A program made the position numbers and the translations under genes. Below, piece after piece: positions 55,122-63,042 of a stretch of 64,000 bases of DNA. The first letter of the stretch is position 1; each line of letters begins with the position of its first letter. Below the pieces are notes generated by a model, which saw only the letters and a program-made list of their open reading frames with translations, made no database searches and was not told the origin of the DNA. Source of the stretch: Variovorax beijingensis (GTDB lineage Bacteria; Pseudomonadota; Gammaproteobacteria; Burkholderiales; Burkholderiaceae_C); NCBI RefSeq assembly GCF_003951285.1, contig NZ_RXFQ01000002.1:1-64000 (forward strand), read 5' to 3'.

Positions 55122-55807
55122 GTCGATTCCTTGGCACGCCACGCGAGTGCGGCGGCATAGCCCGCGGGCGCATCGAGCGCCACGGCGTGAAGACCGGACC
55201 ATTCGGGAACGGCGCATTCGAGGATGTATCGCCCATGCGCACCGGCATGGACACCGATGGATTGAAGGTGCTCGGCCACGCCGACGCCCACGGCCTTGAG
55301 CACCGCCTCCTTGCCGACCCAGCGGCTGTAGAGGGCCTGCAGTGGGTCGCCAGCTTCCTGCAGCGCGCGTCGTTCGCTGCCGGTGAAGGCGAGCGAGGCG
55401 ACGGCCTCGAGGTCGACATTGCTCCTGCAGGCCTCGATGTCGATACCCACCGCACTCACCACGCGGGGATCACCAAGCGCGATGAGCGCATGGGCGCCCG
55501 AGTGCGAGACGTTGAAGAGCGGCGCATCGCCACCGGCCAGGTCGAGGAAGGGCTTGCGGTGCAGGCCCACTGCGAGCCGCACGTCGGCCGGCTGGCAGCC
55601 CACGCGCCGGGCAAGCAGGCCGCGAAGGGCCGCCCGCGTGGCCGTGAAGCGCACGCGGTCGGCGCTGCGCGCATACCTGTCGGCCTGCGCGCGCTCGGCG
55701 AGTGCCAGCAGCTGGCGCTCGGCCGAGACATCGGCATCCAGGTCGAGGTCGAGGCGGTAGACCTCGATGCCTGCGGGGAGCGGGTCAGGCCAGGACACGG
55801 GACGCAT
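55118..55807 (-). CDS. Sfp-type 4'-phosphopantetheinyl transferase
   Basis: 229 residues. The diagnostic motifs are present: FNVSHSGAHALIAL, VGIDIEACRSNVD (the metal-binding G-x-D-x-E) and FTGSERRAL...YSRWVGKEAVLKAVG (the W-x-x-K-E-A-x-x-K catalytic motif). It attaches phosphopantetheine from CoA to the Ser of carrier domains in the PKS and NRPS proteins, without which they are inactive. It is the dedicated PPTase of the locus. The start at 55807 lies inside the 3' end of the thioesterase gene (23-bp overlap), and its stop overlaps the dioxygenase start. Confidence 0.92.
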   Translation of the reverse strand: MRPVSWPDPLPAGIEVYRLDLDLDADVSAERQLLALAERAQADRYARSADRVRFTATRAALRGLLARRVGCQPADVRLAVGLHRKPFLDLAGGDAPLFNVSHSGAHALIALGDPRVVSAVGIDIEACRSNVDLEAVASLAFTGSERRALQEAGDPLQALYSRWVGKEAVLKAVGVGVAEHLQSIGVHAGAHGRYILECAVPEWSGLHAVALDAPAGYAAALAWRAKEST

Positions 55808-56522
55808 GGCGCTCTCCTGCAATGGCCTGGCCGAGTCGCTCGGAAAGTGCGGCCAGGAATGCCGTTTCGCGCTGCCGGATGAAGAAGTGGCCGCCGTCGA
55901 ACCAGTCGAGCGTGAAGACACCGCCCGCCTCGGCCGACCATGCATGGACGGATGCCGCGTCGATGTCGTCCTCGCGTCCGGCAAAGACATGCACGGGCAT
56001 GGGGAGCGGCGCTTCTTCGCGGTACCGGAAGCTCTCGCACACGCGGTAGTCGGCACCGAGCATGTCGAGCGTGATGCGCATGAGCTCCGCGCTCTCGAAG
56101 GCTTCCTCGGGCGTTCCGCCCTGCTTGCGCAACTCGGCCTCGAGCGATGCGTCGTCGGTCCTGCCGGCGAAGCGCGCGGGATCGCGCCGCGAAGGCGCAC
56201 AGCTGCCGGAGGCGAGCAGCGCAAGCGGCAACGGGCGCCCCATCGACAGCAGCCGGCGCGTGACGCCATAGGCCAGCAACGATCCCATGCTGTGGCCGAA
56301 GATTGCGAAGTTGCCGCGCAGCATCTCGGCCTGTTCCGCGCAGACCTGCGCGACGAGCTCATCGAAATTCCGGACCAGGCGCTCGGACAGCCGGCCACCG
56401 CGGCCGGGCAACTCCACGGGCACGATGTGGACCCAGCGCGGCAGCAGACGCCGCCAGCGCAGGTACATCGTTGCGCTGGCGCCCGCACAAGGCAGGCACA
56501 GCAGCGAGACGCTCGCGTCCAT
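55785..56522 (-). CDS. Type II thioesterase
   Basis: 245 residues of alpha/beta hydrolase fold. CLPCAGASATMYLRWRRLLP opens the protein, the nucleophile motif is FGHSMGSLLAY near residue 85, and the catalytic His is in DGGHFFI near residue 215. FAGREDDI supplies the Asp region. Type II thioesterases clear mis-loaded carrier domains and keep the synthetase assembly line running. The ATG at 56522 lies five bases after the MbtH stop. Its 3' end overlaps the PPTase start by 23 bp. It is distinct from the C-terminal TE domain of the last NRPS. Confidence 0.9.
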   Translation of the reverse strand: MDASVSLLCLPCAGASATMYLRWRRLLPRWVHIVPVELPGRGGRLSERLVRNFDELVAQVCAEQAEMLRGNFAIFGHSMGSLLAYGVTRRLLSMGRPLPLALLASGSCAPSRRDPARFAGRTDDASLEAELRKQGGTPEEAFESAELMRITLDMLGADYRVCESFRYREEAPLPMPVHVFAGREDDIDAASVHAWSAEAGGVFTLDWFDGGHFFIRQRETAFLAALSERLGQAIAGERHASRVLA

Positions 56523-56527
56523 GCGCG

Positions 56528-56785
56528 TCAACCCGCCGCGGTTTGGGCTGCGGTTCCGGTCGCCGGGTTCTGCTGCGCCATCCATTCGCGCAGCGAGCGC
56601 GGACGCATGTCGGTCCAGTTCTGCTCGACGTGGGCAAGCACGGTCTTCTTGTCGCCCTTCACGCCCTCGACCGCCGTCCACCCCTTCGGAACGGCCTTCC
56701 AGTGGGGCCAGATGGAATACTGGTCTTCGTGATTGACCAGAACGATGAAGGTCTCGTCTTCGCGATCGAAGCAGCTCGTCGACAT
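56528..56785 (-). CDS. MbtH-like protein
   Basis: 85 residues. The MbtH signature is complete: FIVLVNHEDQYSIWPHWKAVPKGW in the first half, then VEQNWTDMRPRSL. MbtH-like proteins bind NRPS adenylation domains and are needed for their folding or activity. This one is the first gene of the synthetase transcript and should serve the A domains of all five modules. It has a C-terminal tail rich in Ala, Thr and Gln. A candidate ECF promoter lies about 80 bp before it, overlapping the end of the mini FecR-N gene. Confidence 0.95.
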   Translation of the reverse strand: MSTSCFDREDETFIVLVNHEDQYSIWPHWKAVPKGWTAVEGVKGDKKTVLAHVEQNWTDMRPRSLREWMAQQNPATGTAAQTAAG

Positions 56786-56864
56786 GGGTGCGTCCTTGTG
56801 CGGTTGAACAGGGTGAAAGGCGATCGGGCGGCCCGGCGGGCCATCTCGTCGCTCCTGATCAACA

Positions 56865-56897
56865 AGACGTTTCAGGACGCGATCTGTTCACTCCCTG
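56865..56897 (-). promoter_or_regulatory. Candidate ECF sigma promoter of the MbtH-NRPS operon
   Basis: On the minus strand, CAGGGAGT (56897-56890), a 17-base spacer and AAACGTCT (56872-56865) lie 80 bp before the MbtH start. The -35-like part overlaps the stop codon of mini FecR-N protein A. The same pattern and exact spacing occur before the TonB receptor gene, so biosynthesis and uptake would respond to the same sigma factor. Confidence 0.65.
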
Positions 56898-57091
56898 GCG
56901 GCCGGCGGCACCAGTCCGGCCAGCAGCCACAGCCGGGCGGCCCGATCGTAGGCCTTGCGGTGCAGCGGATCGGCAAGAAGCCAGGCCGTCATCTCGGCCC
57001 GCGCGCGGGCATCGAAGCTCTCGTGGTCGTGCTCGCGCTGCACCCACTGCCATGCGGTGCTCCAGATGGGATCGTCCTGTTCTTGTGTCAT
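56888..57091 (-). CDS. Mini FecR-N (DUF4880)-like protein A
   Basis: 67 residues. It has the FecR N-terminal pattern: W-x-W-V near residue 15, then FDARARAEMTAWLLADPLHRKAYDRAARLWLLAG, with the conserved WL, ADP-x-H and A-Y/F plus LW. The protein then stops; there is no transmembrane helix and no periplasmic FecR domain. It lies 96 bp downstream of the ECF sigma gene on the same strand, so it probably belongs with that sigma factor. A FecR cytoplasmic fragment of this kind could bind sigma directly, as an activator or a brake. The following promoter overlaps its stop. Confidence 0.75.
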   Translation of the reverse strand: MTQEQDDPIWSTAWQWVQREHDHESFDARARAEMTAWLLADPLHRKAYDRAARLWLLAGLVPPAARE

Positions 57092-57102
57092 GCGTGAAGG
57101 GT

Positions 57103-57114
57103 GTGATGCATCAC
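57103..57114. promoter_or_regulatory. 12-bp palindrome between sigma gene and mini FecR-N gene
   Basis: GTGATGCATCAC, a perfect palindrome, lies 12 bp before the start of the mini FecR-N gene in the 96-bp gap after the sigma gene. A longer imperfect hairpin (GCGTGA ... TCACGC) includes it. It could be a protein-binding site or an RNA structure masking the start region. Confidence 0.4.
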
Positions 57115-57187
57115 GCGACAGTACATCGGCACGCCGCGCGGGAGTTAAGGCTTTTACCCTACACCAATCCCACCGGCGTGCGAAGGC

Positions 57188-57733
57188 TCAGTCGTCCTCG
57201 AGCAGGCGGCCGCATTCCTTGATCGCCTGCGCCGCCTCGGCAATCAGGCCGTTCACCAGTCCAAGCGCGCATCCCAGGCGCTGCGCGATGTCGCGCTGGG
57301 TGAGGCCTTCGAGCCGGTAGAGCTCGAACACCAGGCGCGTGCGCGCAGGGAGCCCCGCGAGCACCTTGTCGATGGCCTGGATCGCCTGGCGTTCGCGCAT
57401 CAGGCGGTCGGGCGTGGGCGGGCCGGCGACATCGAGCGCTTCGACATCGACATCGAAGGTGCGGTAGTTGGCCTCGACGGTGTGGCGCCGGCAGCAGTCG
57501 AGCGCGACATTGCGCACGACCTGGCAGCAATAACCAATCGGCCGATCGGCCTTGCGCACGCAAGGGCCGTCGGTGATCTTGAGGTAGGCGTCCTGCACGA
57601 CATCGTCGGCCAGCTCCGCGGTGCGAACGATTCTTCGCGCCACGCGCAGCAGCTGGGCACGGTTCGCGATGAAGACCTCCGCGAGCGTGGGCTCCGAAAG
57701 GTGCAGCGCGCTGTCGACCGGCTCTCGCATCAT
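57188..57733 (-). CDS. ECF sigma factor, FecI/PvdS type
   Basis: About 181 residues. Region 2: TLAEVFIANRAQLLRVARRIVRTAELADDVVQDAYLKI with YCCQVVRNVALDCCRRH. Region 4: LAGLPARTRLVFELYRLEGLTQRDIAQRLGCALGLVNGLIAEAAQAIKEC. The ATG at 57733 was chosen; a GTG at 57784 would add 17 residues, and neither has a clear ribosome-binding site. A Fur-like box lies about 90-105 bp upstream. The next genes are a mini FecR-N protein and then the biosynthetic operon on the same strand, so this sigma factor is the prime candidate to drive the promoters at MbtH and at the receptor gene. Confidence 0.85.
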   Translation of the reverse strand: MMREPVDSALHLSEPTLAEVFIANRAQLLRVARRIVRTAELADDVVQDAYLKITDGPCVRKADRPIGYCCQVVRNVALDCCRRHTVEANYRTFDVDVEALDVAGPPTPDRLMRERQAIQAIDKVLAGLPARTRLVFELYRLEGLTQRDIAQRLGCALGLVNGLIAEAAQAIKECGRLLEDD

Positions 57734-57819
57734 GCGAGGGGGGGCGCGGACCGCCCAGGAGAAGGTCGGGGAGGATGCAGACACATCAGCATGAAGGCGG
57801 TGCTCCTGAAGTTTTCAAT

Positions 57820-57838
57820 ACAAATGAGAATTATTACT
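57820..57838. promoter_or_regulatory. Fur-box-like site upstream of right-hand ECF sigma gene
   Basis: ACAAATGAGAATTATTACT agrees with the 19-bp Fur consensus at about 12 positions and centres on GAGAATTATT. It is an AT-rich island between the sigma gene and the ParB-like gene on the other strand. It should repress the sigma gene when iron is plentiful and might also touch the ParB-like gene. Confidence 0.7.
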
Positions 57839-58038
57839 ACTTGTGGGTACAAAAAAACCCGATATCCCGCCCTCTTCGTGTCCCATATCCATTAGACGTT
57901 TGAGCACGCAAAAGCGAGACAGGCGGGCGCCGGAAATCGATCGGCCACTCCATTCGATGGTGGAGCGCTTGCATGACGGCAGGATGATCGCGTCCAACCC
58001 GCATCTAGAATTCCGCCCCTCTCTCCGATCCCTGCCCC

Positions 58039-58887
58039 ATGAACATCGTCGTCAACGAAGAACTCAAAGCCTATATCGATCCATTGACTCCGGAGGAGCA
58101 CGAAGCGCTGGAACGCAGCATCCTCACCGAGGGTTGCCGCGACGCGCTGGTGCTGTGGGGCGACGTGCTGGTGGACGGCCACAACCGCTACGGCATCTGC
58201 CAGAAGCACGGGCTGCCGTTCCAGACGGTGCAGAACACGCGCTTCAAGACCATCGAGGACGTGCACCTCTGGATGATCGACCAGCACCTCGGCCGGCGCA
58301 GCATCTCGGACTTCCTGCGCGGCGTGCTGGCGCTCAGAAAGAAGGACATCGTCGACGAGCGGCGTGCGCGTGCGCTGGCCGAGACGGCTCGGCCGGACGA
58401 CGACGCGCCCTTCGACGCCGACACGCCCACTGCCGAGCCGTCCACCGACAACGGCGCCGCGGCCCTGCCGCCGCCCGCGCCCTTGAGCAGCCGCGAAGCC
58501 ATTGCAAGGGCCGCGCGCCTGAGCAGCAACCAGGTCGTGATGATCGAGAAGATCCAGAAGCAGGCAGCCCCCGAACTGGTGGCGGCCGTGAAGTCGGGCG
58601 TGATCTCCATCAACACGGCGGCGGCCGTGGCCAGCCTGCCTGCCGAAGAGCAGGTGTCGGCGGCGAACGCGGGCAAGGACGAACTCAAGCAGGCCGCCAA
58701 GCGGGTTCGCGAGGCCAGGCGCAGGCCGCGCGAGGAGTCGGCCGAATCGGATGCGGCCGATCAGCCTGCAGGGCAGCAGCCCGACGCCGTTCAAATGCTG
58801 GAACGGCGCGTGGCCGAACTGACGGCCGAGAACGAGAGCCTGCGCAGGCAGGTCGCCGAACTGCAGGCGCAGTTGGCTACAGCCTGA
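58039..58887 (+). CDS. Solitary ParB-like domain protein
   Basis: 282 residues. The N-terminal part resembles the ParB/Srx nuclease-type domain found in plasmid partition and replication proteins: LTPEEHEALERSILTEGCRDALVLWGDVLVDGHNRYGICQKHGLPF. A central helical, helix-turn-helix-like region follows (LSSREAIARAARLSSNQVVMIEKIQK). The C-terminus is a predicted coiled coil (MLERRVAELTAENESLRRQVAELQAQL). No ParA gene or parS-like array is adjacent, so this is not a standard partition pair. It may act as a DNA-binding or nucleoid-related protein. The start ATG at 58039 is well placed. Its 3' end overlaps the SYLF lipoprotein gene on the other strand by 11 bp. Confidence 0.75.
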   Translation: MNIVVNEELKAYIDPLTPEEHEALERSILTEGCRDALVLWGDVLVDGHNRYGICQKHGLPFQTVQNTRFKTIEDVHLWMIDQHLGRRSISDFLRGVLALRKKDIVDERRARALAETARPDDDAPFDADTPTAEPSTDNGAAALPPPAPLSSREAIARAARLSSNQVVMIEKIQKQAAPELVAAVKSGVISINTAAAVASLPAEEQVSAANAGKDELKQAAKRVREARRRPREESAESDAADQPAGQQPDAVQMLERRVAELTAENESLRRQVAELQAQLATA

Positions 58888-59461
58888 TCTCTGTAATCTT
58901 CGCGCCCGACAACGAAACGCCCGCCTCGAGCCCCACGTTGGTCAACACGAAGCCGATCACCGGCTGGCGCAGCGTGTTGGTGTCGATGCTGCCGTTGGCG
59001 CCGATGGTTGCGGCAGCCACGGTGGCATCGGCGCCCGCCGTCCATCCCTTGCTGTTGCGGAACTTGTCGAGCGCGGCTCGCGTGGTGAACACATAGATCA
59101 CGGCCTTCGACTGCGCGCCGGCCTGGAAGCCGATCGAGCCCGCGGTGGTGCTGTAGTAGGCCTGCGTGCGGCCGTTCACCCGCAGCGCGCCCCGGCCGTA
59201 TTCGGCACCGATGCCCATGCTGGCGCCGACCACGGCGGGAAACACCAGCACGCCGCTGGACGAGGAAACAACCTCGCGCGAGCCCTTGACCGTGTCGTAC
59301 AACTTGGACAATGCGGCATCGACCTGGGCATCGATCGATGCACGCGTTGAAGCGGGGCTGGCCTGGTCCTGGGGCCGCGTGGTGGTGCAGCCCACCATTG
59401 CGGCGCCGCCCACTGCAACGGCACACGCGAGCGCAAGGCTTCGGAATTGATTGGATCGCAT
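58877..59461 (-). CDS. SYLF/YSC84-domain lipoprotein
   Basis: 194 residues. The signal sequence ends in the lipobox VGC near residue 25, so it is probably a lipoprotein. The SYLF (Ysc84) lipid-binding domain follows: KGSREVVSSSSGVLVFPAVVGASMGIGAEYGRGALRV, then YYSTTAGSIGFQAGAQSKAVIYVFTTRAALDKFRNSKGW and the C-terminal GLEAGVSLSGAKITEI. Such periplasmic/outer-membrane proteins bind lipids in some bacteria; the cellular role is not settled. It converges with the ParB-like gene, overlapping at the 3' ends. No operon partner is evident. Confidence 0.85.
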   Translation of the reverse strand: MRSNQFRSLALACAVAVGGAAMVGCTTTRPQDQASPASTRASIDAQVDAALSKLYDTVKGSREVVSSSSGVLVFPAVVGASMGIGAEYGRGALRVNGRTQAYYSTTAGSIGFQAGAQSKAVIYVFTTRAALDKFRNSKGWTAGADATVAAATIGANGSIDTNTLRQPVIGFVLTNVGLEAGVSLSGAKITEIRL

Positions 59462-59785
59462 GACGCTCTCCTTTGCGAGCTGGAACGATGGAAAGGCCGA
59501 GGCGCTTTCTTTCGCGGCCCTCGGCAGCCTGTTCGAACGCCCATGCTAAGACCGCAAAATACCGCTGAAGCCAATTTGGGAAAACGGCCTACGCGAAGTC
59601 GAGGCATCCAGGAACGATGGCCCGATCGGCCGTCCGGCATGGCCGATGGCATACTGGCGCGCCGCCGCGCCACCCCCTGCAACGGATGAGTCCCGGCCGG
59701 CCGGAACCACCTCCAGCGAAGCCGCCATGAACCACTCGCGAAACGCCTTGTCTGCACCCTCCAAGCCGCGCCAGGCCCTGCACTG
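59462..59785. other. Intergenic region with no clear gene
   Basis: 324 bp between the divergently oriented SYLF lipoprotein and fused membrane protein genes. It must hold both promoters. I see no Fur-like or other recognised operator. A 19-residue reading frame (ATG at 59727, stop at 59784-59786) ends in TGATG at the next gene's start and could be a leader, but it has no good ribosome-binding site. Confidence 0.5.
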
Positions 59786-61534
59786 ATGGGCGTCGCGATC
59801 GAGGCACCTGAGCGGCCTGCCGGGGTGTACCCCGCCATGCTGCGCGCCGTGCGCTCATGCCTGCCGGTCTACCGCATCCTGCTGGCACACACGCCGGGCC
59901 ATGTGGTCCTGGTCGTGGGAACGGTCCTCGCATCGCAGCTGAGCCTGCTGATGGCGCTCTGGCTGCCATGGAAACTCGTCGTCATGCTGACCGGGTCCCA
60001 GGGGCCCACGCTGCTGCCGCGAGTCCTTTCCGACATGCCGCAGAAGACCCAGGTGCTGGTCGTCGGCGGCGCCATCGTCGCGGCCTATGTGCTGCATCTG
60101 GCGGCCGAAAAGCTCATCGACTGGCTGTGCGAGCGCGGCGCGCAAAAGCAATGGCAGGCCAGCGAGAAAACGGGCCTGTTCAACAACCAGTCGAAGACCG
60201 CGCGGCAGGCCTATCAACGCCTGCTGCGCAGCGCTGCCGCCCTGGTGTTCGCCGGCCTGGCCATGGTGGCATTGGCCGCCCTGTATCCCCCCATGCTGCT
60301 GGCTGCGCTGCTGTGGTGCGGCCTCGTGCCATCGGCCTTGCACGGCGCCATCGCGTGGCGGCCGAGCCTCGCGCATGGCATGCGCGATTCGCTCAACCGC
60401 CTGATGAGCGGGTTCGTGCAGGGCGGGTTCTTCTGCGCGCTGGCCATCGTGGTGTGGCAATACTGGCGCGATGCGCTGCCGCCGCTCCTGGTGGTGCTGG
60501 TGGCGCTGATTCTTCTGCGCCAGGCGCTGCAGCAGATCGCCTTCGTGGCGCTTCACTTCGCCGCGCTGGACAGGCAGCGCAGCCAGGTTCGCGCGCTCTT
60601 CCTGCCCGATGTGCAATGGCAGGCACCCGCGGCGGTTCGCAGCCCATTCGACGAACTGCTGGAGCCGGCCCGGCGCGAGCAATGGATGCGCGAGGTCCTC
60701 CACTCGCAGCTCGGCCTGCCGCTCGAAGGCATGCGGCTGGAGGTGCAGACCCGGACCCTGGGCGCCGGCAACATCAAGGCACTGTTCGTGAGGCGGCTCG
60801 ACGGCGGGGCCGCCTCGAACCATGGCTTTCTCTTCAAGCTCTTCGATCACGCGCGCGACGCGGCGGCTCAACAGGAAGCCGACCTGCTGGACCTTGGCGC
60901 GGCCGGACTGCCTGCCTTCGAATGGCTCGGCAAGACGCGCGTGAGCGGCTTTGCCTGCCACCTGATGCGCTGGAACACGCAATCCCGGCGCACGAACGCA
61001 GCGGAATATGCGCAGGGCGTCTCGGCATTGCGCACCCGCCTGATGGCGTACGAGCCGCCGCCCGTCCTTGTCGAGCGCTATCGCCGCTCGCGTACCCTTC
61101 TGCCGGAGCGGCTCCCGCACATCCGCTTCGACGCACTGCGGGAAGCCGCCGCCCACAAGGTGCAGGCGGACGCCATCGAGTCACTGCGGCTCGCCTGGCC
61201 CTCCTTCGTGCAGGCGATGCAGGCCATGCCGCTGCAGCTGATACAGCCCCATCTCTCCAGCAACGCAATCTTCAGGGAAGAGGATGGCAGCTTCCGCATC
61301 CATGACTGGGCCGATTGGCGGCTGGAGCCGTTGGGCGCAGGCTGGCCGCTTTCGCAGCACATGGCCAGGGATCTGGAGCATGCGCTGGCGCAGGCGTCGG
61401 CCGTGCGTGCACTGCCGGCGGGCGTGACGGCGCGGCAAGCCGGGCTCGCTGCGCGGCTGCATGAATTCGAACGCCGCCATGCGCGCGAGAACTACCAGGG
61501 CGCAGCCAACATGGTGGCCGGCCTGCTGCGTTGA
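59786..61534 (+). CDS. Membrane protein with ABC-type TM region and degenerate kinase-like domain
   Basis: 582 residues in two parts. Residues about 20-280 contain several hydrophobic helices, arranged like an ABC-transporter membrane domain (VVLVVGTVLASQLSLLMALWLPWKLVV, AAALVFAGLAMVALAALYPPMLLAALL, FFCALAIVVWQYW). Residues about 300-560 look like a kinase/aminoglycoside-phosphotransferase fold: NIKALFVRRLD as a possible nucleotide strand, and QPHLSSNAIFREEDGSFRIHDWADWRLEPLG as a remnant of the catalytic HxDxxxxN...DW segment. There is no ATP-binding cassette. The catalytic Asp of the first motif is not visible, so activity is doubtful. It may modify an envelope lipid or sugar. I do not recognise an established family. 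Confidence 0.65.
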   Translation: MGVAIEAPERPAGVYPAMLRAVRSCLPVYRILLAHTPGHVVLVVGTVLASQLSLLMALWLPWKLVVMLTGSQGPTLLPRVLSDMPQKTQVLVVGGAIVAAYVLHLAAEKLIDWLCERGAQKQWQASEKTGLFNNQSKTARQAYQRLLRSAAALVFAGLAMVALAALYPPMLLAALLWCGLVPSALHGAIAWRPSLAHGMRDSLNRLMSGFVQGGFFCALAIVVWQYWRDALPPLLVVLVALILLRQALQQIAFVALHFAALDRQRSQVRALFLPDVQWQAPAAVRSPFDELLEPARREQWMREVLHSQLGLPLEGMRLEVQTRTLGAGNIKALFVRRLDGGAASNHGFLFKLFDHARDAAAQQEADLLDLGAAGLPAFEWLGKTRVSGFACHLMRWNTQSRRTNAAEYAQGVSALRTRLMAYEPPPVLVERYRRSRTLLPERLPHIRFDALREAAAHKVQADAIESLRLAWPSFVQAMQAMPLQLIQPHLSSNAIFREEDGSFRIHDWADWRLEPLGAGWPLSQHMARDLEHALAQASAVRALPAGVTARQAGLAARLHEFERRHARENYQGAANMVAGLLR

Positions 61535-61634
61535 CGCGCCGGAAACCGCGCGTAATTGCCGGGGCGGCGCCTGCGCGGCGTGGAAGAATGAGCCTCCTTC
61601 TTCCCGCATCGCCGAAGCAGGCGGCCCCGACTCC

Positions 61635-62930
61635 ATGCCCAACGCCACCGATAACCAGATCAGCGAAGCCGCCATCGTGGAGGCCGCCCACGCGCTGCGC
61701 GCGCCGGCCGTTCGAATGCTCGAGCAGCTCGTTGCGCATCCTTCGCTGCTGGGACACGAGCAAGGCGCGCAAGCTTTCATGGCCGAGTCCTTCGCGAAGC
61801 TGGGCCTGCGCGTGCACCAGTTCGAGATCGACGAGCAGAAGATCCGCCAGCATCCGGGCTACTCGCCCTCCATCGTCCCGTACGACGGGCGCACCAACGT
61901 CGTGGGCATTCACCAGCCCCGCGGGCCGCAGAAGGGCCGATCGCTGATCTTCAACGGCCACATCGACGTGGTGCCGACCGGCGCCGAGGTGCTCTGGAAG
62001 CACCCGCCTTTCCAACCCGTGATCGAGGGAGACCGGCTCTACGGCCGCGGCGCGGCCGACATGAAGGCCGGCATTGCGGCCTACACGATGGCGTATGCAG
62101 CGCTGCAGTCGCTCGGGCTCGAACCGGCATCGCCGGTGTACTTTCAATCGGTGGTGGAAGAGGAGTGCACGGGCAACGGCGCGCTGGCCTGCCTGGTCGA
62201 GGGCTATCGCGCCGACGCGGCCATCATCCCGGAACCGCTCGGCGGCGTGATGACCTGCCAGATGGGCGTGCTGTGGTTCGCGCTCGAGGTGCTGGGCAAG
62301 CCGGTGCATGCCTCGGTGGCCCAGACCGGAGTCGGCGCCATCGACTTCTCGCTGTACCTTTTCTCGGAACTCAAGAAGCTCGAGCAGCGCTGGAACGAGC
62401 CCGCCAACCGCTATCGCAGCTACGCGCACCATGCGCATCCCATCAACTTCAACCTCGGAAAGATCCAGGGTGGCGAATGGGCCTCGTCGGTGCCCTCGGC
62501 CTGCCGCAGCGACATTCGCATCGGCTTCTATCCCGACATGAACGTGGCCCGCGCCAAGGCCGAAGTCGAGGCCGTGCTGGCTGCCGCCTATGCCGCGCAT
62601 CCGGCCCGCGAGAGCCTGCGCTACCGGCTGATCTACGAAGGCTTCCAGGCCGACGGCTTCGACCTCGACCTGGATTCGCCGATCGTCACGGAACTCTCGA
62701 AGTGCCATCAGGACATCGTCGGGCAGGCGCTCGAACCCGGGGCCTTCACGGGCACGACGGACGCGAAGTTCTTCAACATCTATGGGCAGACGCCGGCGGT
62801 CTGCTACGGCCCCACGGGCTCCAGCATCCACGGCATCGACGAGTGGGTTTCCATCGACAGCCTGGTGCAGGTGACCGCCGTGCTGGCGGTGTTCATGGCG
62901 CGCTGGTGCGGCGTCGACCGCATCGATTGA
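61635..62930 (+). CDS. M20-family ArgE/DapE-type deacylase
   Basis: 431 residues. M20 metallopeptidase motifs: LIFNGHIDVVPTG near residue 105 (first zinc His and catalytic Asp), YGRGAADMKAG (second metal Asp), and VEEECTGNGA (catalytic Glu-Glu). The dimerisation domain contains NFNLGKIQGGEWASSVP, and the end has PTGSSIHGIDEWVSIDSLVQV. Enzymes of this type hydrolyse N-acyl amino acids such as N-acetylornithine or N-succinyl-diaminopimelate; the substrate here cannot be read from the motifs. The ATG at 61635 was chosen because it leaves the family-length N-terminus. It follows the fused membrane protein after 100 bp. Confidence 0.88.
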   Translation: MPNATDNQISEAAIVEAAHALRAPAVRMLEQLVAHPSLLGHEQGAQAFMAESFAKLGLRVHQFEIDEQKIRQHPGYSPSIVPYDGRTNVVGIHQPRGPQKGRSLIFNGHIDVVPTGAEVLWKHPPFQPVIEGDRLYGRGAADMKAGIAAYTMAYAALQSLGLEPASPVYFQSVVEEECTGNGALACLVEGYRADAAIIPEPLGGVMTCQMGVLWFALEVLGKPVHASVAQTGVGAIDFSLYLFSELKKLEQRWNEPANRYRSYAHHAHPINFNLGKIQGGEWASSVPSACRSDIRIGFYPDMNVARAKAEVEAVLAAAYAAHPARESLRYRLIYEGFQADGFDLDLDSPIVTELSKCHQDIVGQALEPGAFTGTTDAKFFNIYGQTPAVCYGPTGSSIHGIDEWVSIDSLVQVTAVLAVFMARWCGVDRID

Positions 62931-63042
62931 CCGAGACCGAAGAAGCGCCGTGTCACACCCGCGTGGCGAAGCTCGTTTTACGATGCACGCCACGTCGTTC
63001 GCGTGGACGACCCGAGCCCGCAAGGAAAGTGAATCAAAAAGG

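Noticed and set aside
59727-59786. A 19-residue reading frame whose stop overlaps the start of the fused membrane protein gene
   Set aside because: No ribosome-binding site and no recognisable leader sequence; overlap could be chance.
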